A stretch of DNA of 64,000 bases from Ancylobacter rudongensis (lineage in GTDB: Bacteria > Pseudomonadota > Alphaproteobacteria > Rhizobiales > Xanthobacteraceae). This document shows positions 37,143-48,349 of this stretch, piece after piece (the stretch's first letter is position 1; the number at the start of each line of letters is the position of its first letter). The translations under genes and the position numbers were made by a program. Below the pieces are notes generated by a model. The model made no database searches. It was not told the origin of the DNA and worked only from the letters and a program-made list of their open reading frames with translations. The stretch lies in assembly GCF_900100155.1 (NCBI RefSeq), contig NZ_FMTP01000005.1, positions 1-64,000 of the forward strand. The letters run 5' to 3'.

Positions 37143-37700
37143 ATGACCAAGACGGCGCTGCTGATCATCGACTTGCAGAACGACTATTTCCCCGGTGGCC
37201 GCTACCCGCTGGACGGCACTGAGGCGGCAGCCGCGAAGGCGGGTGAGCTGCTCGCGCTCGCCCGTGAAGAGGGCGCGAACGTGGTGCACGTGCGTCATGA
37301 AATGACGGGAGAGGACGCCCCGTTCTTCGCGCGCGGCACGCAGGGCGCGGAAATTCATCCCAGCCTCGCGCCGCTGGAGGGTGAGGCGGTCGTGGTCAAG
37401 GAGGGGGTGAATGCCTTCCTGAATACCGATCTCGACGCGCTGCTGCGCGGGCGGGGCATCACCCGGCTGGTGATTGCCGGGGCGATGAGCCACATGTGCG
37501 TGGATGCGGCGAGCCGGGCGGCGCTCGATCTCGGCTATGAGGTGACGCTTGCCCATGACGCAACCGCCACGCTGGCGCTGTCCTTCGATGGCACCAAGGT
37601 TCCCGCGCCTGCGGTTCAGGCGGCGATGATGGCCGCGCTGGAGTTCGCCGGCGCAAAGGTGGTGCCGGCCGCCGAAGCCGCCGCTGTGCTGCGCGGCTGA
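37143..37700 (+). CDS. Isochorismatase-fold cysteine hydrolase
   Basis: 185 residues. The catalytic triad of the family is visible: Asp in IIDLQNDYFPGG (about residue 9), Lys in VVKEGVNAF (about 84) and Cys in MSHMCVDAASR (about 119). Members hydrolyse nicotinamide, ureidoacrylate, N-carbamoyl compounds or isochorismate, and the sequence does not decide between these. A strong ribosome site (GAGAGGAAAG) supports the ATG at 37143. It starts 28 bases after ligA and may be co-transcribed. Nicotinamide release by NAD-consuming pathways offers a loose link to LigA, but this is speculation. Confidence 0.88.
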   Translation: MTKTALLIIDLQNDYFPGGRYPLDGTEAAAAKAGELLALAREEGANVVHVRHEMTGEDAPFFARGTQGAEIHPSLAPLEGEAVVVKEGVNAFLNTDLDALLRGRGITRLVIAGAMSHMCVDAASRAALDLGYEVTLAHDATATLALSFDGTKVPAPAVQAAMMAALEFAGAKVVPAAEAAAVLRG

Positions 37701-37735
37701 GCGAGCCGGGTGCGACGCCCGAGGCCGGCGACATG

Positions 37736-37770
37736 AAAAAGCCGCCGCGGGGGGAGACGCGGCGGCTTTT
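37736..37770. terminator. Bidirectional intrinsic terminator
   Basis: Perfect 9-bp stem GCCGCCGCG / CGCGGCGGC (37741-37749 and 37758-37766), with AAAAA before and TTTT after. It can stop both the isochorismatase-like gene (plus) and the DUF3309 gene (minus). Confidence 0.93.
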
Positions 37771-37790
37771 CTACTTACGGGGCGCGACGG

Positions 37791-37943
37791 TCAGAGGCGG
37801 CCGGTAAGCATCATCACGATCAGGATCACCAGCAGGATGGTGACGAGACCGCTCGGGCCATAGCCCCAATTCCGGCTGTAGCCCCAGCTCGGCAGGGCGC
37901 CGACAAGAATGAGGATCAGAATAACAATCAGAATAGTCGTCAT
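37791..37943 (-). CDS. DUF3309 family small membrane protein
   Basis: 50 residues. The sequence starts MTTILIVILILILVGALPSW, continues with GYSRNWGYGPSG and ends in a second hydrophobic stretch (LVTILLVILIVMMLTGRL). This matches the DUF3309 family: two membrane segments joined by a short aromatic/Gly loop. Such proteins are common in proteobacteria and have no assigned function; some are reported near stress genes. It is a single-gene unit ended by the bidirectional terminator. Confidence 0.88.
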   Translation of the reverse strand: MTTILIVILILILVGALPSWGYSRNWGYGPSGLVTILLVILIVMMLTGRL

Positions 37944-38050
37944 CGCCGAGTCTCCAGCCATCCCGTTACATTGGTCGCCGGGATAACGTCATCGCGAGGC
38001 GATGGTTCCATTGAACCATTCTTCTCTCATCGGGTCTTTGAGCGGGGGCC

Positions 38051-39883
38051 TCAGCCCCCGAGCGGCGCGGTCGCCGCCTCCAGCCAGGCGCGCGTCGGCG
38101 CATCGACCAGCGGCCCGATCTCGGCCCGCACCCGGGCATGATAGGCGTCGAGCCAGGCGACCTCATCCGGGGTGAGCAGTTCCGGCGCGAGGCCGCGCCG
38201 GTCGAACGGAGCAAGGGTGAGCGTCTCAAAGGCGAGCAGCGTCCGCTCCGCCCCGGCGACCACCGGGCCGTCGACGACGATCTCCAGATTTTCCAGCCGG
38301 ATGCCATAGGCGCCAGCCTTGTAGTAGCCGGGCTCGTTGGAGAGCACCATGCCGCGCGCCAGCGCCACCGTGCCGGCTTTGGAAATCCGCGCCGGCCCCT
38401 CATGCACCGAGAGGTACGCGCCGACGCCATGGCCGGTGCCATGGTCGAAGTCCAGCCCCGCCGCCCAGAGATGCTGGCGGGCGAAGCTGTCGAGCTGGGC
38501 GCCGGAGATGCCGAGCGGGAACACGGCGCGGGCAATGGCGATGTGCCCCTTCAGCACGCGGGTGAAACGGTCCCGCATTTCCGCGCTGGCCGTGCCGACG
38601 ACGAGGGTGCGGGTGACGTCGGTCGTACCGTCTTCGTACTGCGCGCCGGAATCGATGAGAAAGAGCTCGTCGGGGCGGATCGCCCGGTTGCTCGCCTCGC
38701 TGACACGGTAATGCACGATGGCGCCATTGGGTCCAGCGCCGGAAATGCTGGGGAAGGAGACGTCCTTCAGCGCGCCGGTGTCGCGGCGAAGCGTCTCCAG
38801 CGCGCAGACGGCGTCGATCTCGGTGAGCGCGCCCTTGGGGGCCTCGGCGTCGAACCAGGCGAGGAAGCGGGCGAGCGCGGCGCCGTCGCGCCGGTGCGCG
38901 GCGCGCATGCCGGCCAACTCGGCAGGGTTCTTGGCCGCCTGCATCAGCGCGACCGGGCTCACCCCGTTTGAAGCCTTGCCGCCCGCTGCCTCGATCCGCG
39001 CCGCCAGCAGGCAGGGAGCGGTGGCCTGGTCGAGGCGCAGCGTGGCGCCGCCGGCGGCCGCCATCTCTACCGCCCGCTCCAGCAGCACCGGCTCGGCGAT
39101 TTCGGTGAAGGTGGCGAGGGCGTCGCGCGCGGCATTGGAGAGCTTGCGTCCGTCGACGAACAGCGTCGGACGGCCAGCGCGGGGGATAAGCGCCCAGGAC
39201 AGCGGCAGCGGGGTGAAGCTCACATCGCCGCCGCGAATGTTGAAGGCCCAGGCGACGGAATGCGGGTCGGAGATGACAAGCGCGTCGAGCTTCTGCTCGG
39301 CGAGTGACGCCTGCACCCGGGCGATCTTGTCGGGGGCGCTCTCGCCGGCTAGGGCGGGATCGCGCAGGGTGACGGGAGCGAGCGGCGGCGCCGGGCGGTC
39401 GTGCCACACCGCGTCGAGCGGGTTGCCCTCCACCGCTACCAGTACGGCCCCGGCGGTGGTGGCGGCGCGGCGCAGCTTCTGCTCGCTCTCCACCGTGGTC
39501 AGCCAAGGGTCAAAGCCGAAATGGGCGCCAGCCGGCAGGTGCTTCTCCAGCCAGCGGTCGGGCGCGGTCTCGGCCAGCGGCACCACAGTGAAGGAGGCGG
39601 TGTCGACCTGGGTGGCGGCCTGCAGCGTGTAGCGCCCATCAACCACGAGTGCGGCCTCCTCGCGCAGCACCAGCGCGACGCCGGCTGAGCCGGTGAAGCC
39701 GGTGAGCCAGGCGAGGCGCTCGTCGCAGGGCGGGACATATTCGTTCTGGTGCGCGTCGGCGCGGGGTACGATGAAGCCGTCCAGCCCGCGCCGCTCCAGT
39801 TCCTCGCGCAGCAGCCTGAGCCGGGCGGTACCCAAAGCGGGGGCGGCGGAATCGGCGAAAGTCTGGAACTTGGCTTCAAACAT
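38051..39883 (-). CDS. Aminopeptidase P family protein (Xaa-Pro aminopeptidase, M24B)
   Basis: 610 residues with the three-domain plan of large aminopeptidases P (two creatinase-like N-terminal domains, then the pita-bread catalytic domain). The metal ligands are recognisable: Asp in LFLIDSGAQYEDGTTDVTRT, His in FDHGTGHGVGAYLSVHE and Glu in SNEPGYYKAGAYGIRLEN. It removes the first residue from peptides with proline in second position, in the cytoplasm (no signal peptide). The ATG at 39883 (MFEAKFQTFAD) was chosen because homology starts near there; an in-frame start at 39907 adds eight residues. Confidence 0.93.
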   Translation of the reverse strand: MFEAKFQTFADSAAPALGTARLRLLREELERRGLDGFIVPRADAHQNEYVPPCDERLAWLTGFTGSAGVALVLREEAALVVDGRYTLQAATQVDTASFTVVPLAETAPDRWLEKHLPAGAHFGFDPWLTTVESEQKLRRAATTAGAVLVAVEGNPLDAVWHDRPAPPLAPVTLRDPALAGESAPDKIARVQASLAEQKLDALVISDPHSVAWAFNIRGGDVSFTPLPLSWALIPRAGRPTLFVDGRKLSNAARDALATFTEIAEPVLLERAVEMAAAGGATLRLDQATAPCLLAARIEAAGGKASNGVSPVALMQAAKNPAELAGMRAAHRRDGAALARFLAWFDAEAPKGALTEIDAVCALETLRRDTGALKDVSFPSISGAGPNGAIVHYRVSEASNRAIRPDELFLIDSGAQYEDGTTDVTRTLVVGTASAEMRDRFTRVLKGHIAIARAVFPLGISGAQLDSFARQHLWAAGLDFDHGTGHGVGAYLSVHEGPARISKAGTVALARGMVLSNEPGYYKAGAYGIRLENLEIVVDGPVVAGAERTLLAFETLTLAPFDRRGLAPELLTPDEVAWLDAYHARVRAEIGPLVDAPTRAWLEAATAPLGG

Positions 39884-40039
39884 CGGGGGCCTTGGAGCGT
39901 GCTGCACGGTTAGGATTCCGCGCGATCAGACCATGCCCGGCCCGCCGATGCCAGCACCGTTAAACAGCCCCATCTCCTCCCCCTGGGTTCGGGATCGTCC
40001 GTCGGCTGCGCTTGCAAAGGCCGCTGCCGGCGCCCCCCA

Positions 40040-41475
<1,436 letters not shown>

Positions 41476-42348
41476 ATGGCGCTCATTCCCGATCTCGACC
41501 TCGCCCTGCTGCGCAGTTTCACCGTCGTGGCCCGCACGGGGTCGATCAGCGGCGCCTGCCTGCAGATTGGCCGTACCCAATCGGCGTTGAGCATGCAGAT
41601 GCACCGGCTGGAAAGCGCGCTCGGCCAGCCGCTCCTGCACCGCAGCGGCTCGGGCGTCCGCCTCACCACAGCGGGCGAAAAACTGCTGGTGCACGCCGAC
41701 GCCTTGCTCGCCCGCCATGACGAGATCCTTGCCGACATGGTCGGGACCGGGCTGCGCGGCTCGGTGAGCTTCGGCTGCCCGGAAGATTATTCGGCCGCGT
41801 TCCTGCCCGAGCTTCTGCGCGGCTTCTGCGCTCTCCATCCCGATGTCGAACTGCGCATGGTGTGCGCGCCGACGCTTGAACTGCGTCCGCTGCTTCACCG
41901 GCGGCAGATCGAGATGGCGCTGGTCTCGGTTCCCGATCCTGGCGGCCGCGAGGTGATCCGGCAGGAGGATTTCGTCTGGGTGGCCAACGACCCCGCGCCC
42001 TCGGTGCTGGGCCAGGCCAGCTTGCCGCTGGCGCTCTCCGCCCCGCTCACCCTTGATTACCGCGCCGCTTGCGCGGCGATGGAGTCTGTGGGGCGGCGCT
42101 ACCGCGTCGCCTTCGCCAGCAACAGCCTGGCCGGCCTGATCGCCATCGCCCGCTCCGGCCATGCCATCGCCGTTCTGACCCGGATGGCGGTGCCGCCGGA
42201 CCTGCACATCGTCACGCAGGGCATGCCGGCGCTACCCAGCATCGGCATCGCGCTGGAATATGCCGATCCCAGCCCCTCTCTGGCGGCGCGGGCGTTGGGC
42301 GCGCATATAGGTGCCGTGCTGCCGGCGCTGCGCTCTCGCGCGAGCTGA
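41476..42348 (+). CDS. dgdR: LysR-family regulator, probable DgdR
   Basis: 290 residues. The N-terminal winged helix-turn-helix (about 8-66) includes LRSFTVVARTGSISGACLQIGRTQSALSMQMHRLE. The C-terminal substrate-binding domain follows from about residue 90. The divergent position to dgdA and the shared gap make it the likely dgdA regulator (DgdR represses dgdA until 2-aminoisobutyrate is present in B. cepacia). The start at 41476 is where the LysR helix pattern begins; a frame open from 41389 would run through the operator region. Confidence 0.85.
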   Translation: MALIPDLDLALLRSFTVVARTGSISGACLQIGRTQSALSMQMHRLESALGQPLLHRSGSGVRLTTAGEKLLVHADALLARHDEILADMVGTGLRGSVSFGCPEDYSAAFLPELLRGFCALHPDVELRMVCAPTLELRPLLHRRQIEMALVSVPDPGGREVIRQEDFVWVANDPAPSVLGQASLPLALSAPLTLDYRAACAAMESVGRRYRVAFASNSLAGLIAIARSGHAIAVLTRMAVPPDLHIVTQGMPALPSIGIALEYADPSPSLAARALGAHIGAVLPALRSRAS

Positions 42349-42423
42349 AATTCCCACTCGCGCGCCGCGCCCTCGCCAAACGGGCATGCCGGTGCCATTT
42401 TGTTCCGCCAAGAATCATTCATC

Positions 42424-44928
42424 ATGACTGAGAGCAGGCCTTTGGCCGATCCCCGAAACACCCCGGATGGCGATCCATCCGACTTCCCTTTCGACCTGCC
42501 GGTCGCCACCCCGCGCCCCGGCGGGATCGCCGCGCGTGCGGCGGCGCTGGCAAATCCCGGTCACGCCGTGCAGGGGCGCGGCGTCTATCTCGACGGGCTG
42601 AATCCCGAGCAGCGGGCGGCGGTGGAAGCGACCGAGGGCCCCGTGCTCGTGCTTGCCGGTGCCGGCACCGGCAAGACGCGGGTGCTGACCACCCGAATCG
42701 CCCATATTCTCTCGCTCGGCCTCGCCTGGCCCTCGCAGATCCTCGCCGTCACCTTCACCAACAAGGCGGCGCGGGAGATGAAGGAGCGCATCGGCGCCAT
42801 GGTCGGCGAGCAGGTGGAGGGCATGCCCTGGCTCGGCACCTTCCACTCCATCGGCGTGCGTATGCTGCGCCGGCATGCCGAACTGGTCGGGCTGCGCTCC
42901 GGCTTCACCATTCTCGATACGGACGACCAGATCCGGCTTTTGAAGCAGCTGCTCCAGGCGGAGAATATCGACGAAAAGCGCTGGCCGGCGCGGCTGCTCG
43001 CCAACACCATCGACGGCTGGAAGAATCGCGGCCTCGGCCCGGCGCAGGTGCCGGCCGGCGAGGGCTCAGCCTTCGCCAATGGGCGGGGCGGGGCGTTCTA
43101 TGCTGCCTATCAGGCGCGGCTGAAGGCGCTGAACGCGGTCGATTTCGGCGATTTGCTGCTGGAGAGCATCCGGCTCCTGCGCGAGAATCCCGACGTGCTG
43201 GCGGAATATCACCGCCGCTTCCGTTACATTCTCGTCGACGAGTACCAGGACACAAACGTCGCCCAGTATCTCTGGCTGCGCCTGCTGGCGGCGGGCTCGC
43301 GCAATGTGTGCTGCGTCGGCGACGATGATCAGTCGATCTATGGCTGGCGCGGGGCGGAGGTGGACAACATCCTGCGCTTCGACAGCGACTTTCCCGGCGC
43401 CACCGTGGTGCGGCTGGAGCGCAATTACCGTTCTACCGGCCATATCCTCGGCGCGGCGGCGAACCTTATCGCCCATAATGCGGGGCGGCTCGGCAAGACG
43501 CTGTTCTCGGAAGGCGAGAGCGGCGAGAAGGTGACGGTGACGGGCGCCTGGGACAGCCAGGAGGAGGCCCGCGCCGTCGGCGAGGAAATCGAGCAGCTGC
43601 AGCGCACCGGCCATGCGCTGGCGCAGGTCGCCATCTTGGTGCGCGCCTCGTTCCAGATGCGCGAATTTGAAGAGCGCTTCGTCACACTGGGGCTGAACTA
43701 CCGCGTCGTCGGCGGCCCGCGCTTCTATGAGCGGGCGGAAATCCGCGACGCGCTGGCCTATCTGCGCGTCATCGCCTCGCCCACCGACGACCTCGCCTTT
43801 GAGCGCATCGTCAACGTGCCCAAGCGCGGGCTCGGCGACGCGGCGCTGCGGCAGATCCACGACCACGCCCGCGCCGCCCAGCTGCCGCTTGCCGAGGCCG
43901 CGCGCGAGCTGGTGGCCAGCGAGGAACTGAAGCCGAAGGTGCGCCTCACTTTGCGCGACCTCGTCGGCTCCTTCGATCGCTGGCGGGCACAGATGGCCAC
44001 CATGCGCCATCACGAGCTGGCCGAGATCGTGCTGGACGAATCCGGCTACACCGAGATGTGGCAGAAGGACCGTTCCGCTGACGCCCAGGGCCGGCTCGAC
44101 AACCTGAAGGAACTCGTGCGCTCGATGGAGCCGTTCGAGAACCTGATCGGCTTCCTCGAACACATCTCGCTGGTGATGGACGTGGATCGCGGCGCCGGGG
44201 GCGATGCCGTCAGCATCATGACGCTGCATTCGGCCAAGGGGCTGGAATTCGACACCGTGTTCCTGCCGGGCTGGGAGGAGGGCGTGTTCCCCAACCAGCG
44301 CGCGCTTGACGAGCAGGGCCGCGCCGGCCTGGAGGAGGAGCGCCGCCTCGCCTATGTCGGCATCACCCGGGCGCGGCGCCGGGCCAAGGTGTTCTTCGCC
44401 TCCAACCGGCGCATCCACGGGCAGTGGCAGTCCGCCGTGCCGAGCCGGTTCCTCGACGAATTGTCGGAGAAGGACGTCGAGGTGACGGAATCGCGCGGCG
44501 GCCAGGGCTGGGGCGGCGGCCAGTCAGGTCGCTATGGCTACGGGCCGAGCCGCTTCGATGAGGCACAGACCTTCGGTTCCTCCTATTCCACACCCGGCTG
44601 GCAGCGGGCGCAGAACGCCGCGCGCGGTGGCGCGGGGAGCTCGGGTGGGTCTTCCGGCGGATTCTCCGGCGGTGGGTCTGGTACCTTTGCCGACAGCCGC
44701 CCTTCTCGCTTCTCAGCCAGCGAGAAGGCGCGCGGCGGGCTGGTCATCGAGGGCGAGCTGATCGCCCGCTCCACCGGCCCGGCCACGCGCTTTGCTGTCG
44801 GCGACCGGGTGTTCCACCAGAAGTTCGGCTATGGCGAGGTCGCCTCCGTGGAAGGCAACAAGCTTACGGTGCAGTTCGACAAGGCCGGTGAGAAGAAGGT
44901 GGTCGACAGCTTCGTCGAGGCGGCGTGA
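42424..44928 (+). CDS. uvrD: ATP-dependent DNA helicase UvrD/PcrA type (SF1A)
   Basis: 834 residues. GLNPEQRAAVEATEGP is the Q-motif region, and Walker A AGAGTGKTRVL is near residues 78-88. Motif II is VDEYQDTN, followed by GDDDQSIYGWRGA (motif III), LERNYRS (IV), TLHSAKGLEFD (V) and VGITRARRRA (VI). A Gly/Ser-rich linker (about 690-765) leads to a PcrA-like C-terminal domain (VGDRVFHQKFGYGEV). It unwinds DNA in nucleotide excision and mismatch repair. The start at ATG 42424 is preceded by a weak ribosome site. A frame open from 42400 exists. Confidence 0.93.
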   Translation: MTESRPLADPRNTPDGDPSDFPFDLPVATPRPGGIAARAAALANPGHAVQGRGVYLDGLNPEQRAAVEATEGPVLVLAGAGTGKTRVLTTRIAHILSLGLAWPSQILAVTFTNKAAREMKERIGAMVGEQVEGMPWLGTFHSIGVRMLRRHAELVGLRSGFTILDTDDQIRLLKQLLQAENIDEKRWPARLLANTIDGWKNRGLGPAQVPAGEGSAFANGRGGAFYAAYQARLKALNAVDFGDLLLESIRLLRENPDVLAEYHRRFRYILVDEYQDTNVAQYLWLRLLAAGSRNVCCVGDDDQSIYGWRGAEVDNILRFDSDFPGATVVRLERNYRSTGHILGAAANLIAHNAGRLGKTLFSEGESGEKVTVTGAWDSQEEARAVGEEIEQLQRTGHALAQVAILVRASFQMREFEERFVTLGLNYRVVGGPRFYERAEIRDALAYLRVIASPTDDLAFERIVNVPKRGLGDAALRQIHDHARAAQLPLAEAARELVASEELKPKVRLTLRDLVGSFDRWRAQMATMRHHELAEIVLDESGYTEMWQKDRSADAQGRLDNLKELVRSMEPFENLIGFLEHISLVMDVDRGAGGDAVSIMTLHSAKGLEFDTVFLPGWEEGVFPNQRALDEQGRAGLEEERRLAYVGITRARRRAKVFFASNRRIHGQWQSAVPSRFLDELSEKDVEVTESRGGQGWGGGQSGRYGYGPSRFDEAQTFGSSYSTPGWQRAQNAARGGAGSSGGSSGGFSGGGSGTFADSRPSRFSASEKARGGLVIEGELIARSTGPATRFAVGDRVFHQKFGYGEVASVEGNKLTVQFDKAGEKKVVDSFVEAA

Positions 44929-45021
44929 TGAGCGATCGTCGCGGTGCCGCGCTGGCGTTCGGGCGCATCCTCGCTTACAGAGCGCGCAGCCGAGATAAGC
45001 CCGCCACCCTGTGAGGACCCC

Positions 45022-45960
45022 ATGCTCGAAGGACTGCCGCCCAATGGCGCCTCGCATGTGATGCATGTGGACGCGCCCGAGCATGAGGCGCGCGCCATCG
45101 CCGAATATCTCGGCGAGAGCTTCGATCCGGCGGAAGTGGCGGCCGCCGCCTTCGAGGTGGAGAACCGCGCCGAGGGCGCTGGCTGGGCGGTCGAGGTCTA
45201 TTTCGGCGATCCGCCTGATGAGGACATGGTGCGCGAGCTGATCGCGCTGGTCTCGCCCGCGGCCGCCGCGGCGGCCACGTTTTCCCTGCTCGACAAGAAG
45301 GACTGGGTGGCGGCCTCGCTGGAGGGGCTGGCCCCGGTCGCCATCGGCCGCTTCGTCGTCCATGGCTCGCATGATCGTGGCCGGCTGGCGCCGAGCCGTA
45401 TCGGCATCGAGATCGAGGCGGCGCTGGCCTTCGGCACCGGTCATCACGGCACCACCAAGGGGTGCCTGGCCGCCATCGATGCCTTCGGCAAGCAGCGCCG
45501 CCCGGGCCGCACGCTCGATGTCGGCACCGGCACCGGCGTTCTCGCCATGGCGGCGGCGCGGCTGTTCCACGCCCCGGTGCTGGCCAGCGACATCGACAAG
45601 GTGGCGGTGACGACGGCGCAGGCCAATGCGATAGCCAACCGCGCCGCGCCGCATATTCGCTTCCTGCACGCGCCGGGGCTGGGGGCGGGGGCGTTCCGCC
45701 GCGAGGGGCCTTACGACCTGATCCTCGCCAACATATTGCTGGCGCCGCTCAAGGGCATCGCCCGGCCGCTGAGCCGGCTGCTGGCGCCGGGCGGCACGGT
45801 GGTGCTGTCGGGGCTGCTGCCCTCGCATGCCAATGCGGCGCTGGCCGCCTATCGCGCGCAGGGGCTGCGCCTCAAGCGCCGCCGTACCATCGAGGGCTGG
45901 ACCACGCTGGAGCTGACGGCCGATCGCGGGCGCAACATCACGCCCGCCGCGCGGCGGTGA
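45022..45960 (+). CDS. prmA: Ribosomal protein L11 methyltransferase
   Basis: 312 residues. The N-terminal substrate-recognition domain is followed by a SAM-binding domain: ALAFGTGHHGTTKGCL, LDVGTGTGVLAMAAARL and DLILANILLAPL, the last carrying the NxL catalytic-type motif of PrmA. It methylates lysines and the N-terminus of L11. ATG 45022 has GAGGA six bases upstream. It follows uvrD by 93 bases and runs convergent to the thioesterase gene. Confidence 0.92.
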   Translation: MLEGLPPNGASHVMHVDAPEHEARAIAEYLGESFDPAEVAAAAFEVENRAEGAGWAVEVYFGDPPDEDMVRELIALVSPAAAAAATFSLLDKKDWVAASLEGLAPVAIGRFVVHGSHDRGRLAPSRIGIEIEAALAFGTGHHGTTKGCLAAIDAFGKQRRPGRTLDVGTGTGVLAMAAARLFHAPVLASDIDKVAVTTAQANAIANRAAPHIRFLHAPGLGAGAFRREGPYDLILANILLAPLKGIARPLSRLLAPGGTVVLSGLLPSHANAALAAYRAQGLRLKRRRTIEGWTTLELTADRGRNITPAARR

Positions 45961-45982
45961 GGCGTTTTCGCGCGCGGGCCGC

Positions 45983-46495
45983 TCAGCTCAGCCGGATCGG
46001 CATATTGACTGGCCGGCCGAGCCCTTCCGGCACCGGCAGCGCGCCATGGGCGGCCTTCATCAGCGCCAGCCGTTCCAGCACCTCGTCCGGGAAGGGCACG
46101 ACGCGGCGGGTGCCGGCTTCCACATGCTGGGCGATCTGCTCGTAGGTCGAGGCGATCCAGCCCTCGCGGGCGTGGTGCAGCTCCTGGAACAGATGCATGC
46201 GCTTGTCGTCATAGTTGATCAGGCGGAGCGTCGCCCGCACCTCCTGCCCGGCGCGAAGCTCGCGCCGGAAACGCTGATGGGCCTCCATCGTCACGAAGGA
46301 GGCGCTGCGGCTTTCCACCAGATGCGGGCCGAGCCCGACAAGAAACACCGCCTCGTCGACCGCGCGGTCGAACAGGAGGCTGTAGAAGGCCGCATGCAAA
46401 TGCCCGTTGTGATCGGCCCAGCCCGCGTCAACCGTCATCACGGACGACACGAAGGGCGCGAAAAATACGGGTTCGAAATCGATCCCGTCCAGCAT
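45983..46495 (-). CDS. Thioesterase family protein (hotdog fold)
   Basis: 170 residues. The hotdog active-site region reads VDAGWADHNGHLHAAFYSLLFDRAVDE, with the DxNGHL pattern of 4-hydroxybenzoyl-CoA/YbgC-type thioesterases. The spacing resembles betainyl-CoA thioesterases of carnitine breakdown. No carnitine genes are near, so the substrate is open. A start further upstream at 46549, with GGAAAG 8 bases before it, would add 18 residues; I kept 46495 where homology begins. Confidence 0.8.
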   Translation of the reverse strand: MLDGIDFEPVFFAPFVSSVMTVDAGWADHNGHLHAAFYSLLFDRAVDEAVFLVGLGPHLVESRSASFVTMEAHQRFRRELRAGQEVRATLRLINYDDKRMHLFQELHHAREGWIASTYEQIAQHVEAGTRRVVPFPDEVLERLALMKAAHGALPVPEGLGRPVNMPIRLS

Positions 46496-46749
46496 GACAC
46501 CATCCCGACCGCCGAGCGCGAGGTACCGCGCTGCCTTATTGACAAGCATTGTGCCGACTTTCCGTGCAGTCGTCACCTGCCGAGATGGCAAATGAATGAC
46601 TGAATTCTTGCGGCAGCGGGGTTTCGTGGTGCTTTTTGCGCGGCAATGGCGGCCGGGGCGAGTCGCGGCCTGCCTTGATAAGGTATATGCCGTTGGCGCT
46701 GCCGGCTTTGCCGCCGCGCGGCGGGGGAACCAGGCGGAAGGAGAGCGGG

Positions 46750-48174
46750 ATGGAAACCACGGTCGAGGCGCGTCCCGCGACGCAGGCAGCCCCTGTTCCG
46801 GCGGGCCCGGTGCAGGAGGTGATTGCCTCCCTTTCCGCTCATTTCGGCGAGCGGCTCGCCATCGGCCGGGCGATCCGCGAGCAGCATGCCAACACCATTA
46901 CCTGGCTGGCCAATGAGGCGCCGGATGCGGTGGTGTTCGTCGAGAGCACCGAGGAGGTTCAGCTTGTCGTGCGGGCCTGCGCCCGGCATGGGGTGCCGGT
47001 GATCGCCTTCGGCACGGGCACCTCGCTGGAAGGGCAGATCAATGCCCCTCAGGGCGGTATTTGCGTCGACGTCTCGCGCATGAACCGGGTGCTGTCGGTG
47101 CATCCCGAGGATCTCGACTGCGTCGTCGAGCCGGGGGTGACGCGCAAGCAGCTGAACGAGCATCTGCGCGATGCCGGCCTATTCTTCCCGATCGACCCGG
47201 GTGCGGATGCCTCGCTGGGCGGCATGGCCTCCACCCGCGCCTCCGGCACCAATGCGGTGCGCTATGGCACGATGAAGGACAATGTCATCGCGCTGACCGC
47301 CGTGCTGGCCAATGGCGAGGTGATCACCACTGCGCGGCGGGCGCGCAAATCCGCCGCCGGCTATGACCTCACAAGGCTGTTCGTCGGCGCCGAGGGCACG
47401 CTCGGCATCATCACCAGCCTGACGTTGCGGCTCGCCGGCATTCCTGAGGCGATCTCGGGCGGGGTCTGCGCCTTTCCCACCATCCGCGCCGCCTGTGACG
47501 CGGTGATCCTCACAATCCAGTCCGGCCTGCCGGTGGCGCGGATCGAACTGCTGGACGAGGTGCAGGTGCGGGCCTGCAACGCCTATTCGAAGCTCGACCT
47601 CGCCGAGCAACCGACGCTGTTCGTCGAGTTTCACGGCACGGAAGCGAGCGTCTACGAGCAGAGCGAGAGGTTCAGCGAGATCGCGGCGGAATATGGCGGG
47701 GGTGGCTTCAGATGGACGACACGGCCCGAGGAGCGCACCCGGCTGTGGCAGGCGCGCCATGACGCCTACTGGGCCTGCCTGCCGCTGAAGCCCGGCGCCA
47801 AGGCGCTGGCAACCGATGTGTGCGTGCCGCTCTCCCGCCTCGCCGACTGCGTCGACGAGACCAAGCGCGACATCGAGGAGATGGGCATGCTCGCCCCGAT
47901 CGTCGGCCATGTCGGCGATGGCAATTTCCACACCGTGACGCTGGTCGATATGAACGACCCGCAGGATGTGGCGAAAGCGAAGGACTTCATCTCGCGCATG
48001 GTCAAGCGCTCGCTGGCCATGGGGGGCACCGCCACTGGCGAGCATGGCGTGGGCCAGGGCAAGCGCGGCTACATGGAGGCCGAGCATGGTGGCGCCACGC
48101 TGGATGCGATGCGGGCGATCAAGCAGGCGCTTGACCCGCAGAACATCATGAATCCCGGCAAGATCCTGCCCTGA
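46750..48174 (+). CDS. FAD-binding D-2-hydroxyacid dehydrogenase (GlcD / D-lactate dehydrogenase type)
   Basis: 474 residues. The vanillyl-alcohol-oxidase type FAD domain is seen in VIAFGTGTSLEGQIN, the conserved block PGADASLGGMASTRASGTNAVRYG and VGAEGTLGIIT. The C-terminal half has HVGDGNFH and GTATGEHGVGQGKRGY, characteristic of D-lactate dehydrogenase (cytochrome) and GlcD. It oxidises D-lactate or glycolate and passes electrons to the respiratory chain. There is no adjacent glcE or glcF, favouring the stand-alone D-lactate dehydrogenase type. A good ribosome site (AAGGAGAG) supports the start. Confidence 0.88.
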   Translation: METTVEARPATQAAPVPAGPVQEVIASLSAHFGERLAIGRAIREQHANTITWLANEAPDAVVFVESTEEVQLVVRACARHGVPVIAFGTGTSLEGQINAPQGGICVDVSRMNRVLSVHPEDLDCVVEPGVTRKQLNEHLRDAGLFFPIDPGADASLGGMASTRASGTNAVRYGTMKDNVIALTAVLANGEVITTARRARKSAAGYDLTRLFVGAEGTLGIITSLTLRLAGIPEAISGGVCAFPTIRAACDAVILTIQSGLPVARIELLDEVQVRACNAYSKLDLAEQPTLFVEFHGTEASVYEQSERFSEIAAEYGGGGFRWTTRPEERTRLWQARHDAYWACLPLKPGAKALATDVCVPLSRLADCVDETKRDIEEMGMLAPIVGHVGDGNFHTVTLVDMNDPQDVAKAKDFISRMVKRSLAMGGTATGEHGVGQGKRGYMEAEHGGATLDAMRAIKQALDPQNIMNPGKILP

Positions 48175-48349
48175 GAGGGGAGCGCGAAGGGCACAGCCGC
48201 GGGCTCGCCGGGGCCTTTGTGCCGCTTCTGCATCAATTCGCGCCTTGTGCGGGGCGCGGAGAACGCGAAAATCATCAATGATCTAGCGTAGAGTGATAAG
48301 GCATCGGCCAGAGGGCGGCGATGCCGGGGCCGAAAGGCCGGAGGGATGT